Origin: Kitasatospora sp052076145
GTDB lineage: Bacteria; Actinomycetota; Actinomycetes; Streptomycetales; Streptomycetaceae
Direction: 5' to 3'
DNA: 64,000 bases
Assembly: GCF_052076145.1 (NCBI RefSeq)
Contig: NZ_CP197246.1
Location: 496,001-560,000, forward strand
Program-made: the position numbers and the translations under genes
The notes under the pieces: generated by a model
The model's input: only the letters and a program-made list of their open reading frames with translations
Databases searched by the model: none
Told to the model about the DNA's origin: nothing
In this document: positions 40,534-49,115 of the stretch, piece by piece
How positions within the stretch are numbered: position 1 is the first letter of the stretch
How the letters are laid out: each line of letters starts with the position of its first letter

Positions 40534-41700
40534 GTGACCGTGCTGCTGTGGATCTCGGCCTCGTCCCTGCTCTGCTGGCTCTGGTTGACGTGCTGCCACG
40601 GCTTCTTCTGGCGCACCGACCAGCGGCTCCCGCCACGCCGTCCGCCCGCGCGCTGGCCGTCGGTGGCGATCGTCGTCCCGGCGCGGGACGAGGCCGAGGT
40701 GCTGCCGGTCAGCCTGCCGAGTCTGCTGGCCCAGCAGTACCCGGGCCGGGCCCGGGTGATCGTGGTGGACGACCACAGCGGTGACGGGACGGGCGCGCTG
40801 GCCGAGCGGCTCGGCGCTGGCGGCGGGGACGGCGCCGGGGGCGGGCTGCCGCTCACCGTCACCACCCCTCCCCCGCTGCCAGCGGGCTGGACGGGCAAGC
40901 TCTGGGCGCTGCGGCACGGCGTGGCACTGGCCGGGGAGTGCGAGTACCTGCTGCTCACGGACGCGGACATCGCGCACGGGCCGACCTCGCTGGCGGAGCT
41001 GGTCGCGGCGGCCGAGAGCAACGGGCTGGACCTGGTGTCGCAGATGGCGCGGCTGCGGGTGTCGACGGGCTGGGAGCGGCTCGTCGTCCCGGCGTTCGTG
41101 TACTTCTTCGCGCAGCTGTACCCCTTCCGGCGGAGCAACCGGCCGGGCGCGCGGACGGCGGCGGCGGCCGGGGGCTGTTCGCTGGTGCGGCGCTCGGCGC
41201 TGGAGCGGGCGGGCGGGGTGGCGGCCGTCCGGGGGGCGGTGATCGACGACGTGTCACTGGCCAGGGCGGTGAAGGGCGCGGGGGGCCGGACCTGGCTGGG
41301 GCTGGCCGAGCAGGTGGACAGCGTCCGCCCGTACCCGGAGCTGGCGCAGCTGTGGCGCATGGTCTCGCGCAGCGCGTACGCGCAGTTGCGGTACTCGCCG
41401 CTGCTGCTGGCCGGGACGGTGCTCGGGCTGGCGCTGGTGTATCTGGTGCCGCCGGTGGCGGTGCTGGTCGGGCTGCTGGGGTGGGCGCCCGGGGTGCTGG
41501 TGGCGGGTGGGGCGGCCTGGGTGCTGATGGCGGGGACGTTCCTGCCGATGGTGCGGTACTACGGGCAGCCGGCGGGGTCGGCGGTACTGCTGCCGTTCAC
41601 GGCATTCCTGTACCTGCTGATGACGGTGGACTCGGCGGTGCAGCACTGGCGGGGGCGGGGGGCGGCCTGGAAGGGCCGGACCTATCCGCAGCCGGACTGA
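40534..41700 (+). CDS. HpnB-like membrane glycosyltransferase
   Basis: A 388-residue GT2-family protein resembling the hopanoid-associated HpnB. An N-terminal helix precedes the GT-A domain: SVAIVVPARDEAEVLPVSLP, VIVVDDHSGDGTG, PAGWTGKLWALRHG, LLLTDADIAHGP (DxD-like) and AAAAGGCSLVRRSALERAGG with the later VIDDVSLARAVK. Three or four C-terminal helices follow. HpnB usually sits in hopanoid clusters; no such genes are seen here, so the acceptor is open. GTG 40534 was chosen. Confidence 0.85.
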   Translation: MTVLLWISASSLLCWLWLTCCHGFFWRTDQRLPPRRPPARWPSVAIVVPARDEAEVLPVSLPSLLAQQYPGRARVIVVDDHSGDGTGALAERLGAGGGDGAGGGLPLTVTTPPPLPAGWTGKLWALRHGVALAGECEYLLLTDADIAHGPTSLAELVAAAESNGLDLVSQMARLRVSTGWERLVVPAFVYFFAQLYPFRRSNRPGARTAAAAGGCSLVRRSALERAGGVAAVRGAVIDDVSLARAVKGAGGRTWLGLAEQVDSVRPYPELAQLWRMVSRSAYAQLRYSPLLLAGTVLGLALVYLVPPVAVLVGLLGWAPGVLVAGGAAWVLMAGTFLPMVRYYGQPAGSAVLLPFTAFLYLLMTVDSAVQHWRGRGAAWKGRTYPQPD

Positions 41701-41732
41701 CATTCCGACAGTCGTTCCGTCACACTGGGCCG

Positions 41733-42443
41733 ATGGAGCGTCAGCAGACAGCGCGGATCGCCCACTCCCACCACCCCGTCACCGCACCACTCTCGGACGG
41801 CACCGTCCGGCGGCTGCTCGACCTGGCCTGCACCGGCCGGGCAGACGGCGGATGGGCGGACGGCGCGAGCGCGGACGACGGACGGGTGCTGGAGGTGTGC
41901 TGCGGCGAGGCGCCGTGGCTGCTCCGGGCCCTCACCGCCCACCCCGGGCTGCGGGCCGTCGGGGTCGACACCGACCCCGAGCGGCTGAACCGGGCCCGGG
42001 AGGCCGCCGAGCTGCTCGGCGTCGCCCGGCGGATCGGGCTGCACCACCAGGACGCCCGTGACTTCCGGCCACCGGAGCCGTTCCAGGTGGTGCTAGGCGT
42101 CGGGGCGTCGGGCGTCTTCGGCGGGGTGCTGTCGCTGCTCGCCGCCGTCGGTGACTGGCTGGCCCCGGGCGGTGTCGCGGTGGTCGGCGCGCCCTTCACG
42201 GGGCGCGGGCCCGACGGGCTGGTGGAGCAGGTGACCGCCGCCGGCTGGGTGCCCGTCCAGGGGCACATCAGCAGCCAGGAGGAGCTGGACGCGTACGCCT
42301 GGGCCCGGACGGGCGCTCTCGCCGCCTGGGCCCTCGACCACGACGACGCGGAGGTCGCCGCCCTCGCCGCCGAGCAGCGGACGGCCTGGCTCGCCGACCG
42401 GGGCACGGACGGCTTCGTCACGCTGGTCCTGCGGAGGCGCTAG
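41733..42443 (+). CDS. SAM-dependent methyltransferase
   Basis: A 236-residue class I methyltransferase. The SAM-binding loop is RVLEVCCGEAPWLLRALT (about residues 49-66), followed by AVGVDTDPERLNRAREAAE and HHQDARDFRPPEPFQVVLGVG. The gene starts 32 bases after the glycosyltransferase stop, on the same strand, so co-transcription is likely. The methyl acceptor is unknown. Confidence 0.85.
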   Translation: MERQQTARIAHSHHPVTAPLSDGTVRRLLDLACTGRADGGWADGASADDGRVLEVCCGEAPWLLRALTAHPGLRAVGVDTDPERLNRAREAAELLGVARRIGLHHQDARDFRPPEPFQVVLGVGASGVFGGVLSLLAAVGDWLAPGGVAVVGAPFTGRGPDGLVEQVTAAGWVPVQGHISSQEELDAYAWARTGALAAWALDHDDAEVAALAAEQRTAWLADRGTDGFVTLVLRRR

Positions 42444-42503
42444 CGCGCGCCGGGGCGTCAACCCCAGGGGCGCGGGCCAGGGGCGCGGGCCAGGGGCGCA
42501 CAG

Positions 42504-43214
42504 CTACTCCCGCGAAGCGACCAGGCGGTCGAGGACGGGTGGGACCTGGTCGACGCCACCGGCTGCGCCGGGGCCGGTGCGGTAGCGGCCCTGGACTACG
42601 ACGGTGGGCAGTTCGGCGACCTCGTAGCGGGTGAAGAGCGCGGGGGCGTCGTTGGTGGCGCGGTCGACCTCCGGGGAACGGTAGGCGGCGCGGAAGCGGG
42701 ACTGGTCCAGGCCCTGCCGCCCGGCCCAGGCGGTGGCGAGGTCCTCGGTGGTCAGGTCGGTGTGCTGGTCGTGGACGGCCCGGAAGGTGTCGGCCTGGAG
42801 GCGGTCGACGACGCCGAGGCGCTCCAGCGCGTAGTAGAGCCGGGCGTGTGCGCGCTGGGCCCGCTCGTCGGGGCCGCCGGGCCAGACCGCGGGGACGCGC
42901 CGGAGCGTGACGTCCGCCCGGTGGCGCTCGGCCCACCGCTCCAGCGGGGCCTCGAGCTGCTCGGAGTGCGTGCAGTCGTACCAGAAGAACTCGACGGCGT
43001 CCCGGGTCGCCGCCGAAGGGACGGGCTGCGGGTGGACGAGCCGGGCGTACTTGGTGCTGCCCTGCGGGGCGCTGCCCTGCGGACCGACGGCGTGCGGCAG
43101 ACCCGCGTGGGGCACTGCGGCCAGCGCGGTCGGCACGGTGAGCAGGCTGCTGCCGGTGAAGGCGAGCAGGACGGCGGTGCGCAGCAGGGAGCGTGTCAGC
43201 GGCGAGGAAGTCAC
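42504..43214 (-). CDS. DsbA-like exported protein with CxxS site
   Basis: A 236-residue thioredoxin-fold protein. The signal peptide (LTRSLLRTAVLLAFTGSSLL, then TVPTALA) places it outside the membrane. The active-site region is EFFWYDCTHSEQLEAPLERW, so the DsbA CPHC motif is CTHS: the second Cys is Ser. The cis-Pro loop is present as VAELPTVVVQGRY. A CxxS site allows isomerase or mixed-disulfide chemistry but not net disulfide formation. GTG 43214 starts just before the signal peptide. Confidence 0.82.
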   Translation of the reverse strand: MTSSPLTRSLLRTAVLLAFTGSSLLTVPTALAAVPHAGLPHAVGPQGSAPQGSTKYARLVHPQPVPSAATRDAVEFFWYDCTHSEQLEAPLERWAERHRADVTLRRVPAVWPGGPDERAQRAHARLYYALERLGVVDRLQADTFRAVHDQHTDLTTEDLATAWAGRQGLDQSRFRAAYRSPEVDRATNDAPALFTRYEVAELPTVVVQGRYRTGPGAAGGVDQVPPVLDRLVASRE

Positions 43215-43489
43215 GGCCGTAGCCTGCCAGTGACGGAGAGCCACCGGCCAACCATGGTCGGCCGCAGGCCCCGAAATCACCCGGTCGGCGTAGTTTGGTC
43301 GACCTTGTGGCGGTACGACCGCACAGACAAATCCGGGCAAGCCACCCATGCTCGTGGATGATCCGACATTGTGCCCGAAGGGCCCCGACCCGAATCATGA
43401 ACAAGCCCGCGAGAGTCACGTCCGTGGAGCCACCGGCTGCCCGTCCCCCCTCGGGCCGCCGAGTCGAGGAGACCAGGAAGACCACCTCC

Positions 43490-44944
43490 ATGTCGCACTC
43501 CCCCTCTGCCGGACTGATCGAACAGCACGGTGTCGAGACGATCCCCGAGGCCGAACGGACCAGCACCCCACGGGACGTGCTGAGCATCCTGATCGGCTCC
43601 AACCTCGCCTTCGGCGTGGTGGTCTTCGGCTGGCTGCCGGTCTCCTTCGGCCTGTCGTTCTGGGCCAGCACCAGCGCCCTGGTGCTCGGCACCGCGCTCG
43701 GCATCCTGCTGACGGCGCCGCTCGCGCTGATCTCGCTGCGCACCGCGACCAACCTCTCCACCAGCAGCGGCGCGCACTTCGGCGTCCGGGGCCGGCTGAT
43801 CGGCTCGCTGGTGGGCCTGCTGCTCTCGCTCGGCTACACGGCGCTCTCGCTCTGGGTCGGCGGCGACGTGGTGGTCGGCGCCCTGAACCGGCTGCTCGGC
43901 CTGCCGACGAACGGCGCCGCGTACGTGGTGACGTACTCGGTGCTGGCGGTGCTGAGCGCGACGGCGGCGGTCTTCGGCTACCGGCTGCTGCTGCGGCTGG
44001 AGAAGGTGCTGATGTGGGCGATGTCCGGCCTGCTGCTGGCGGGCCTGATCGCCTTCGCCCCGCACTTCGACGCCTCCGCGCACGGCTCGTACCTGCTGGG
44101 CGGCTTCTGGCCGACCTGGCTGCTGGCGGTCGTGTCGGCCGGGCTGAGCGGGCCGATCGCGTTCATCACGCTGCTCGGCGACTACACCCGGTACGTCTCC
44201 CCCGCCCGGCACAGCTCGCGCAAGGTGCTGTGGGCGACGGCGGGCGGGCTCTTCGTGGGCCTGCTGATCCCGCAGCTGTTCGGCACCTTCACCGCCGTCG
44301 CTACGGGCGCCGGTGACAACTACGTGGCGAGCCTGCTGGCCGGGGCGCCCGCCTGGTTCCTGCTGCCGCTGCTGGTCAACGGGCTGCTGGGCAGCGCGGG
44401 CAACACCGGTCTGATGCTCTACAGCATGGGCCTGGACCTGGACGCCATCCTGCCGCGCGCCAGCCGCCGCCAGGCCACCTACGTGGTCGCGGCGCTGGCG
44501 ACGGTGCTGGTCTTCCTCGGGCACTTCGTGTGGAGCGCCCAGGACGTGGTGACCTCGTTCGTCCTGGTGCTGACCGCGATCGGCACGCCGTGGGCCGTGA
44601 TCACCCTGATCGGCTTCCGCCGCTGCCGGGGCGACTACGACCGGCAGTCCCTCCAGGTCTACAACCAGCGCACCAAGGGCGGCGTCTACTGGTACCGGGC
44701 AGGCTGGAGCATCCCTGCGACGACCGCCTGGGCAGTCGGCAGCCTGGTCGGCCTGGGCGCGGTCGACACCCCGGTCTACCGCGGCCCGCTGTTGTCGCTG
44801 ACCGGCGGGATCGACGTCAGCTTCTTGCTGTCGGGCCTGGTCGCGGCCGCGCTGTACGTCGCACTGTCGCGCTCCTCCCGGGGCCGGGCGGGCGGGCAGG
44901 TGGCACCCGCCGCCGCCCGGGTCGCCGAGGAGCTCCGCCGCTAG
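43490..44944 (+). CDS. NCS1-family purine/cytosine permease
   Basis: A 484-residue membrane transporter of the nucleobase:cation symporter-1 family with about twelve helices. Landmarks: LSILIGSNLAFGVVVFGWLP near the N-terminus, TATNLSTSSGAHFGVRGRLI, and FITLLGDYTRYVSP, the conserved DYxRY motif. ATG 43490 follows a GAGGAG about 20 bases upstream and matches the family start; the frame is open to 43295. Likely proton-driven uptake of a purine, cytosine or related compound. Confidence 0.9.
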   Translation: MSHSPSAGLIEQHGVETIPEAERTSTPRDVLSILIGSNLAFGVVVFGWLPVSFGLSFWASTSALVLGTALGILLTAPLALISLRTATNLSTSSGAHFGVRGRLIGSLVGLLLSLGYTALSLWVGGDVVVGALNRLLGLPTNGAAYVVTYSVLAVLSATAAVFGYRLLLRLEKVLMWAMSGLLLAGLIAFAPHFDASAHGSYLLGGFWPTWLLAVVSAGLSGPIAFITLLGDYTRYVSPARHSSRKVLWATAGGLFVGLLIPQLFGTFTAVATGAGDNYVASLLAGAPAWFLLPLLVNGLLGSAGNTGLMLYSMGLDLDAILPRASRRQATYVVAALATVLVFLGHFVWSAQDVVTSFVLVLTAIGTPWAVITLIGFRRCRGDYDRQSLQVYNQRTKGGVYWYRAGWSIPATTAWAVGSLVGLGAVDTPVYRGPLLSLTGGIDVSFLLSGLVAAALYVALSRSSRGRAGGQVAPAAARVAEELRR

Positions 44945-44964
44945 GTCGGGTCAGTCGTCCGGGG

Positions 44965-45795
44965 TCAGTCGCTCGCGGTCGGCTGGGCCTGGACCGGGAC
45001 CTGGGCCTGGACCGGGACCTGGGCGGGGGCCGGGGCCTGGGCGGTGGTCTTCCCGGCGGCGGCCTCGAAGAAGCGCAGCAGCTCGACGGGGAACGGCAGC
45101 ACCAGGGTCGAGTTCTTCTCGGCCGCGACCTCGACCACGGTCTGGAGCAGCCGCAGCTGCATCGCCGCCGGGGTGGCGTCCATCATGCTCGCCGCCTCCG
45201 CCAGCTTGCCGGCGGCCTGGAACTCGCCGTCGGCGGTGATGATGCGGGCCCGCCGCTCGCGGTCGGCCTCGGCCTGGCGGGCCATCGAGCGCTTCATCGA
45301 GTCGGGCAGTGCGACGTCCTTGATCTCGACCCGGTCGATGTGCACGCCCCAGGCGGTGGCGGGGGTCTCCAGCATCAGTTCCAGGCCCTGGTGGAGGTTC
45401 TCCCGGCCGGAGAGCAGGTCGTCGAGCTCGCTCTTGCCGATGATCGAGCGCAGCGAGGTCTGGGCGACCTGGGACATCGCGAAGGTGTAGTTCTGGACGT
45501 CCACGGTGGCGCGGATCGGCTCGATCACCCGGAAGTAGACCACCGCGTCGACCCGGACGGAGACGTTGTCGCGGGTGATGCCCTCCTGGGCGGGCACCGG
45601 CATGGTGATGATCTGGACGTTGACCTTGCGCATCCGGTCGACGACCGGGACGAGCAGGGTGAGCCCGGGTTCGCGGACCTGCTTGCGGACCCGGCCGAGC
45701 CGGAAGACCACCCCTCGTTCGTACTGCTGCACCACGCGCACGCCGGTCACCATCCAGAGCACGCCCAGCCCCACGACGACCGCAAGAATTGCCAC
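44965..45795 (-). CDS. Stomatin/slipin, SPFH-domain membrane protein
   Basis: A 276-residue SPFH (band 7) protein. An N-terminal helix ILAVVVGLGVLWMVTGVRVV anchors it; the domain follows with RGVVFRLGRVRKQVREPGLT, QEGITRDNVSVRVDAVVYFR and GVHIDRVEIKDVALPDSMKR. A helical, Ala/Glu-rich part promotes oligomers, and the tail is a Pro/Gln/Ala repeat (PVQAQVPVQAQ) encoded by an 18-bp DNA repeat. Slipins scaffold membrane microdomains. GTG 45795 start. No NfeD partner gene is adjacent. Confidence 0.9.
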   Translation of the reverse strand: MAILAVVVGLGVLWMVTGVRVVQQYERGVVFRLGRVRKQVREPGLTLLVPVVDRMRKVNVQIITMPVPAQEGITRDNVSVRVDAVVYFRVIEPIRATVDVQNYTFAMSQVAQTSLRSIIGKSELDDLLSGRENLHQGLELMLETPATAWGVHIDRVEIKDVALPDSMKRSMARQAEADRERRARIITADGEFQAAGKLAEAASMMDATPAAMQLRLLQTVVEVAAEKNSTLVLPFPVELLRFFEAAAGKTTAQAPAPAQVPVQAQVPVQAQPTASD

Positions 45796-45954
45796 GTCTG
45801 TCCCCGACCTTCCGCGTCGCGGCGCCCCGGGCCGGGCCGTGCCGGCCCTGTCGCGCGGGTGCGGGCCGCGCCCGCCAGTATGCGCGCGCCCGGCGCCTTC
45901 CGGACAGGGGGGCGGTGAGCACGGTCGGTTGAGGCGCGGTCGGCTGAGGCTCGG

Positions 45955-47037
45955 TCAGCGTCCGGCGACCTGTTGCAGCAGCAGTTGCCAGGCGTCGGTG
46001 ACGGCCGCGAGGTCGAAGCGGGCCAGGGCGTTCTCCTGGGCGGCGGCGCCGAGTTCGGTGGCGGCGGCGAGGGTGCGGCCGAGTGCCTCGGCGAGGGCCG
46101 GTGCGTCGCCGGGCGGGACGAGTGCGCCCGTCACGCCGTCCTGGACGAGGTCGCGGACCCAGCCGACGTCGGTGGCGACGGCGGGCAGCCCGGCGAGTGC
46201 GGCCTCGATCAGCTGGGCGGGCACGCCCTCGCTGTCGCTGGTGAGCAGCAGGCAGTCGGCGGCCCGGTAGAGCGGCGCGGCGTCCGCGAGGCGGCCGAGG
46301 AAGTGGGCCCGGGGGGCGCCTCCCGGGCAGGGGTAGGGCGCCTGGTCCTCGCCGACGACGGCAAGGTGCAGATCGGGCAGCCGTCTGAGCATCTCCAGGG
46401 CGAGGTCGAGGCGCTTCTCGGCGGTCGCGGCGCCGACCCAGGCGACGAGCGGGCCGTGCTGCGGCAGGCCCAGCTCGGCGCGGGCCTTGAGCCGCTGCTC
46501 GGGGCTGCGCGGGGGGCGGGGCTCGGTGGCCCGGCCGCCGGAGATGGTGCGGACTCGGGCGGCGGGCAGCCGGAAGCGCCGCATCATCGCCTGCCGTGCG
46601 CCGTCCGAGGGGGCGGCCACGGCGGCGCCGCAGTGCAGCAGGGCGGCGTGCGGGAGGGTGCGCAGCAGCGGTTCGCGGGTGCGGCAGCGCAGGCCGTCCC
46701 CGGCGACGTAGACGAACGGCACCCCGGTGCCGAGCAGCCCGAGGGCGGCGGCCGGCAGCGTGCCGGAGCCGTGGGCGAGGACGACGTCCGCCTCGCGGGC
46801 GGCCTCGCGGACGGCCCGCAGGGTGCGCGGGCCCAGCACCAGGGCGTCGTCGAAGGGGTCGAAGGGCTCTGCGGCGGCGTCGGGGCCGACGGTGGGGCGG
46901 AGCGCCCGCAGTTCGGAGGGCTGGCCCCGGCGGCGGAGCTCGGCGTTCAGCTCGCGGGCGAAGTTCTGGGCGCCGTGCCGCCGGGGGTCGGTGATCAGGT
47001 GCAGTACGCGGGGTGGGGCTGACACGGCGTCGGACAT
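45955..47037 (-). CDS. GT4-family glycosyltransferase
   Basis: A 360-residue GT-B fold glycosyltransferase. The N-terminal domain starts PRVLHLITDPRRHGAQNFAR; the C-terminal domain shows LVAWVGAATAEKRLDLALEM, the FLGRLADAAPLYRAADCLLL stretch and the EX7E-like SDSEGVPAQLIEAALAGLPA. It uses an activated sugar nucleotide; acceptor unknown. ATG 47037 was chosen as the family start. The 347 bases to the divergent mscL gene contain no further gene that I can support. Confidence 0.87.
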   Translation of the reverse strand: MSDAVSAPPRVLHLITDPRRHGAQNFARELNAELRRRGQPSELRALRPTVGPDAAAEPFDPFDDALVLGPRTLRAVREAAREADVVLAHGSGTLPAAALGLLGTGVPFVYVAGDGLRCRTREPLLRTLPHAALLHCGAAVAAPSDGARQAMMRRFRLPAARVRTISGGRATEPRPPRSPEQRLKARAELGLPQHGPLVAWVGAATAEKRLDLALEMLRRLPDLHLAVVGEDQAPYPCPGGAPRAHFLGRLADAAPLYRAADCLLLTSDSEGVPAQLIEAALAGLPAVATDVGWVRDLVQDGVTGALVPPGDAPALAEALGRTLAAATELGAAAQENALARFDLAAVTDAWQLLLQQVAGR

Positions 47038-47384
47038 GTGCCTGACCCTGGCACAGGGCTGTCCCGCCGCGCAGGCCGTTCGGCGAAGCAGGCCGACAGG
47101 CGATCTCCGGTGGCTGTTTCCCGGCTGTGGGGCACCCCGGGCAATCGGGTTCCAGCCATCGGAGGGCCGCCGGAGATCGTCCGGACGGGGGCCGGGCGGG
47201 CCCGCCGCTCGCACGTACGCGGAGGGTCGGCGCACCGCCCGGCGGCCCGGGTGGGCGTTAGGCAGATCGGGTGAACTGGGTTGGACCACACGCCTGTTGA
47301 GTCGGAAGGATGGCCCGTCGGGCCTTCCGGCCCCACCCTCGACAGGTCGGCCCGGCCGGCCCTGGCACGATTTGGAGTCACCCG

Positions 47385-47828
47385 GTGTTCAAGGGATTCC
47401 GCAGCTTCCTGCTGCGCGGCAACGTGGTGGACCTGGCGGTCGGTATCGTCATCGGCGCGGCGTTCACGGCCGTCGTCACCGGGTTCGTCACCGCCTTCCT
47501 GACCCCGCTGCTCGGTGTCGCGACGGGCAGCATCGGTGACTTCAGCAAGGAGGCGTTCAGCGTCGCGGGGACGACCTTCCCGTACGGCGCCTTCCTGAAC
47601 GCGCTGATCAGCTTCGTGATCGTGGCCGCGGTGATCTACTTCGCGGTGGTGCTGCCGGTGGGCAAGCTCCAGGCCCGGTTCGAGCCGACCGAGCCGAAGC
47701 CCGTCGCGAAGACGGAGTGCCCCGAGTGCCTGAGCGCCGTCCCGGTGGCTGCCGTGCGCTGCTCGTTCTGCACCTCCGAGCTGGCGGGCCGCCCCGGCTT
47801 CCCGGCTCAGGCGCTGCAGACCCGCTGA
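47385..47828 (+). CDS. mscL: Large-conductance mechanosensitive channel
   Basis: A 147-residue MscL channel, a pentameric pressure valve that opens on osmotic downshock. The first helix is RGNVVDLAVGIVIGAAFTAV and the second ALISFVIVAAVIYFAVVLPV. The C-terminus carries two Cys pairs, CPEC and CSFC, a zinc ribbon seen on actinobacterial MscL proteins. GTG 47385 with GGAG seven bases upstream is preferred over the longer frame starting at 47310. Confidence 0.94.
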   Translation: MFKGFRSFLLRGNVVDLAVGIVIGAAFTAVVTGFVTAFLTPLLGVATGSIGDFSKEAFSVAGTTFPYGAFLNALISFVIVAAVIYFAVVLPVGKLQARFEPTEPKPVAKTECPECLSAVPVAAVRCSFCTSELAGRPGFPAQALQTR

Positions 47829-48159
47829 CGCCTGCGACGTGATCCGGCCGGGCCCGGCGGGCGTGCTGCCTGCCGGGCCCGGCCGTGTCCGTGGGGGGCT
47901 CGTCGAGGTCCGACACGCGCCCTCGGCCCGCCACCGGGGGTGTCGGCGGGGTGACTCCCGGTCCGTTCGTCGACTGTTCGACCGATGGTCGACTGTTTGT
48001 CGACCCGCCGACCGGCGGGGACTTGGCCTGAAGTCGACGCCCATATGTCGGATATTCATACTTTCGAGAGTTCTGTTCTAGCGAAGACTGTGTAAACACT
48101 CGAACTCCTCCGCCTCCCACTCTCCTCAGCAGGCGCATTGTGGGCTTACGGTATGCCCC
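47829..48159. other. Intergenic region with GTCGAC repeats
   Basis: About 330 bases between mscL and the DUF6643-type gene. GTCGACTGTT is repeated at 47969 and 47988, 19 bases apart, with another GTCGACC at 47999. Further on an AT-rich stretch (48040-48100) is the probable promoter zone for the downstream gene. No coding frame is convincing. Confidence 0.55.
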
Positions 48160-48936
48160 ATGACCTCGCCCCGCTCCTACGACGGAGTCGGCTACCCCTC
48201 TCCGTCCTTCTCCTCCGGCACGCCCATCTACGACAGCCTCGTCGCAGAGCGCGGTGTCCCGCAGATCGCCCCCATCAACGTGCCGGCCGCACTGCCGCCG
48301 GCACTCTCGACGGGCTACCAGCCGGGCTACGGCTCGGCCTACGGCAGCCAGGGCTACGCCTCCCAGGGCTTCGACAGCCCGGCGAGCAACCTGCCCGCCC
48401 TGCCCCCGGCCCGGCTCGCCCTCGGCCCCGGGCCGAGCAGCGGACCCGCCACCACCTACCTCCCGCCGCAGCCGTCCGCCGGCAGCTACGCGACGGCCCA
48501 GCAGTCGCCCGCCCCCGGGTACGGCGGCCCGCAGTCGTACGTGCAGCAGCCGCGTCCGCAGGCTCCGGCCCCGGCGTTCCAGCAGCAGGGCGCGCCGCAG
48601 TTCCCGCAGCCCCAGGGCGGCCAGAGCTTCGGTGGCCAGAACTCCTTCGCCACCGCGCCGCAGGGCTTCGGCGGGCAGCCGTTCGGTGGCCAGGCCGTGG
48701 GCGGGCAGTCCTTCGGGGGCCAGTCCTTCGGCGGGCAGCAGAGCTTCGGCGGCCAGGCCTTCGGTGCGCAGCAGGCCGCCCCGCAGGGCTTCGCCGACCA
48801 GAGCCTCGGCGGCAACCAGTTCCGCCCGACGGCCGGTCCGGTCGCGCCGGTGCGGCCGGTGCCGCAGCCGAGGCCCGCACAGTACGGCGAGCAGGCGCAG
48901 TACCCGCAGGCCGGGTACCAGGGGAACGCCTACTGA
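48160..48936 (+). CDS. DUF6643-type low-complexity protein
   Basis: A 258-residue protein whose N-terminus, TSPRSYDGVGYPSPSF then GTPIYDSLVAERGVPQIAPI, matches the streptomycete DUF6643 family. The rest is disordered: Tyr/Gly/Gln-rich, then about seven FGGQ units (for example GGQSFGGQSFGGQQSFGGQ), ending in Pro/Gln/Tyr segments. No membrane helix or signal peptide. Aromatic-spaced repeats of this sort can drive condensate formation; that is only inference. A strong terminator follows at 49013. Confidence 0.8.
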   Translation: MTSPRSYDGVGYPSPSFSSGTPIYDSLVAERGVPQIAPINVPAALPPALSTGYQPGYGSAYGSQGYASQGFDSPASNLPALPPARLALGPGPSSGPATTYLPPQPSAGSYATAQQSPAPGYGGPQSYVQQPRPQAPAPAFQQQGAPQFPQPQGGQSFGGQNSFATAPQGFGGQPFGGQAVGGQSFGGQSFGGQQSFGGQAFGAQQAAPQGFADQSLGGNQFRPTAGPVAPVRPVPQPRPAQYGEQAQYPQAGYQGNAY

Positions 48937-49012
48937 CGCTCCCGCACCACCGCCCGTCATCAGCGGTACCGGCACACGAGGGGGGCCGGCGCCGTCAGGG
49001 CATGAGGTCGAC

Positions 49013-49053
49013 CACGAAGGCCGCCAGGATCACCGATCCGGGCGGCCTTCGTG
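49013..49053 (+). terminator. Terminator-like hairpin after the DUF6643-type gene
   Basis: CACGAAGGCCGCC pairs perfectly with GGCGGCCTTCGTG, and the inner GGATC-ACC-GATCC extends the stem. No long T-tract follows, so it may act with other factors. Confidence 0.8.
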
Positions 49054-49115
49054 CTGCACATTGCCGGGCCCAGGGGCGGGACGGTTGCCCATGCCCAACC
49101 TCCTAGGATGAGCAC

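Noticed and set aside
48600..48780. FGGQ repeats considered as a DNA-level satellite
   Set aside because: The DNA units vary in sequence while the peptide motif is kept, so selection acts on the protein.
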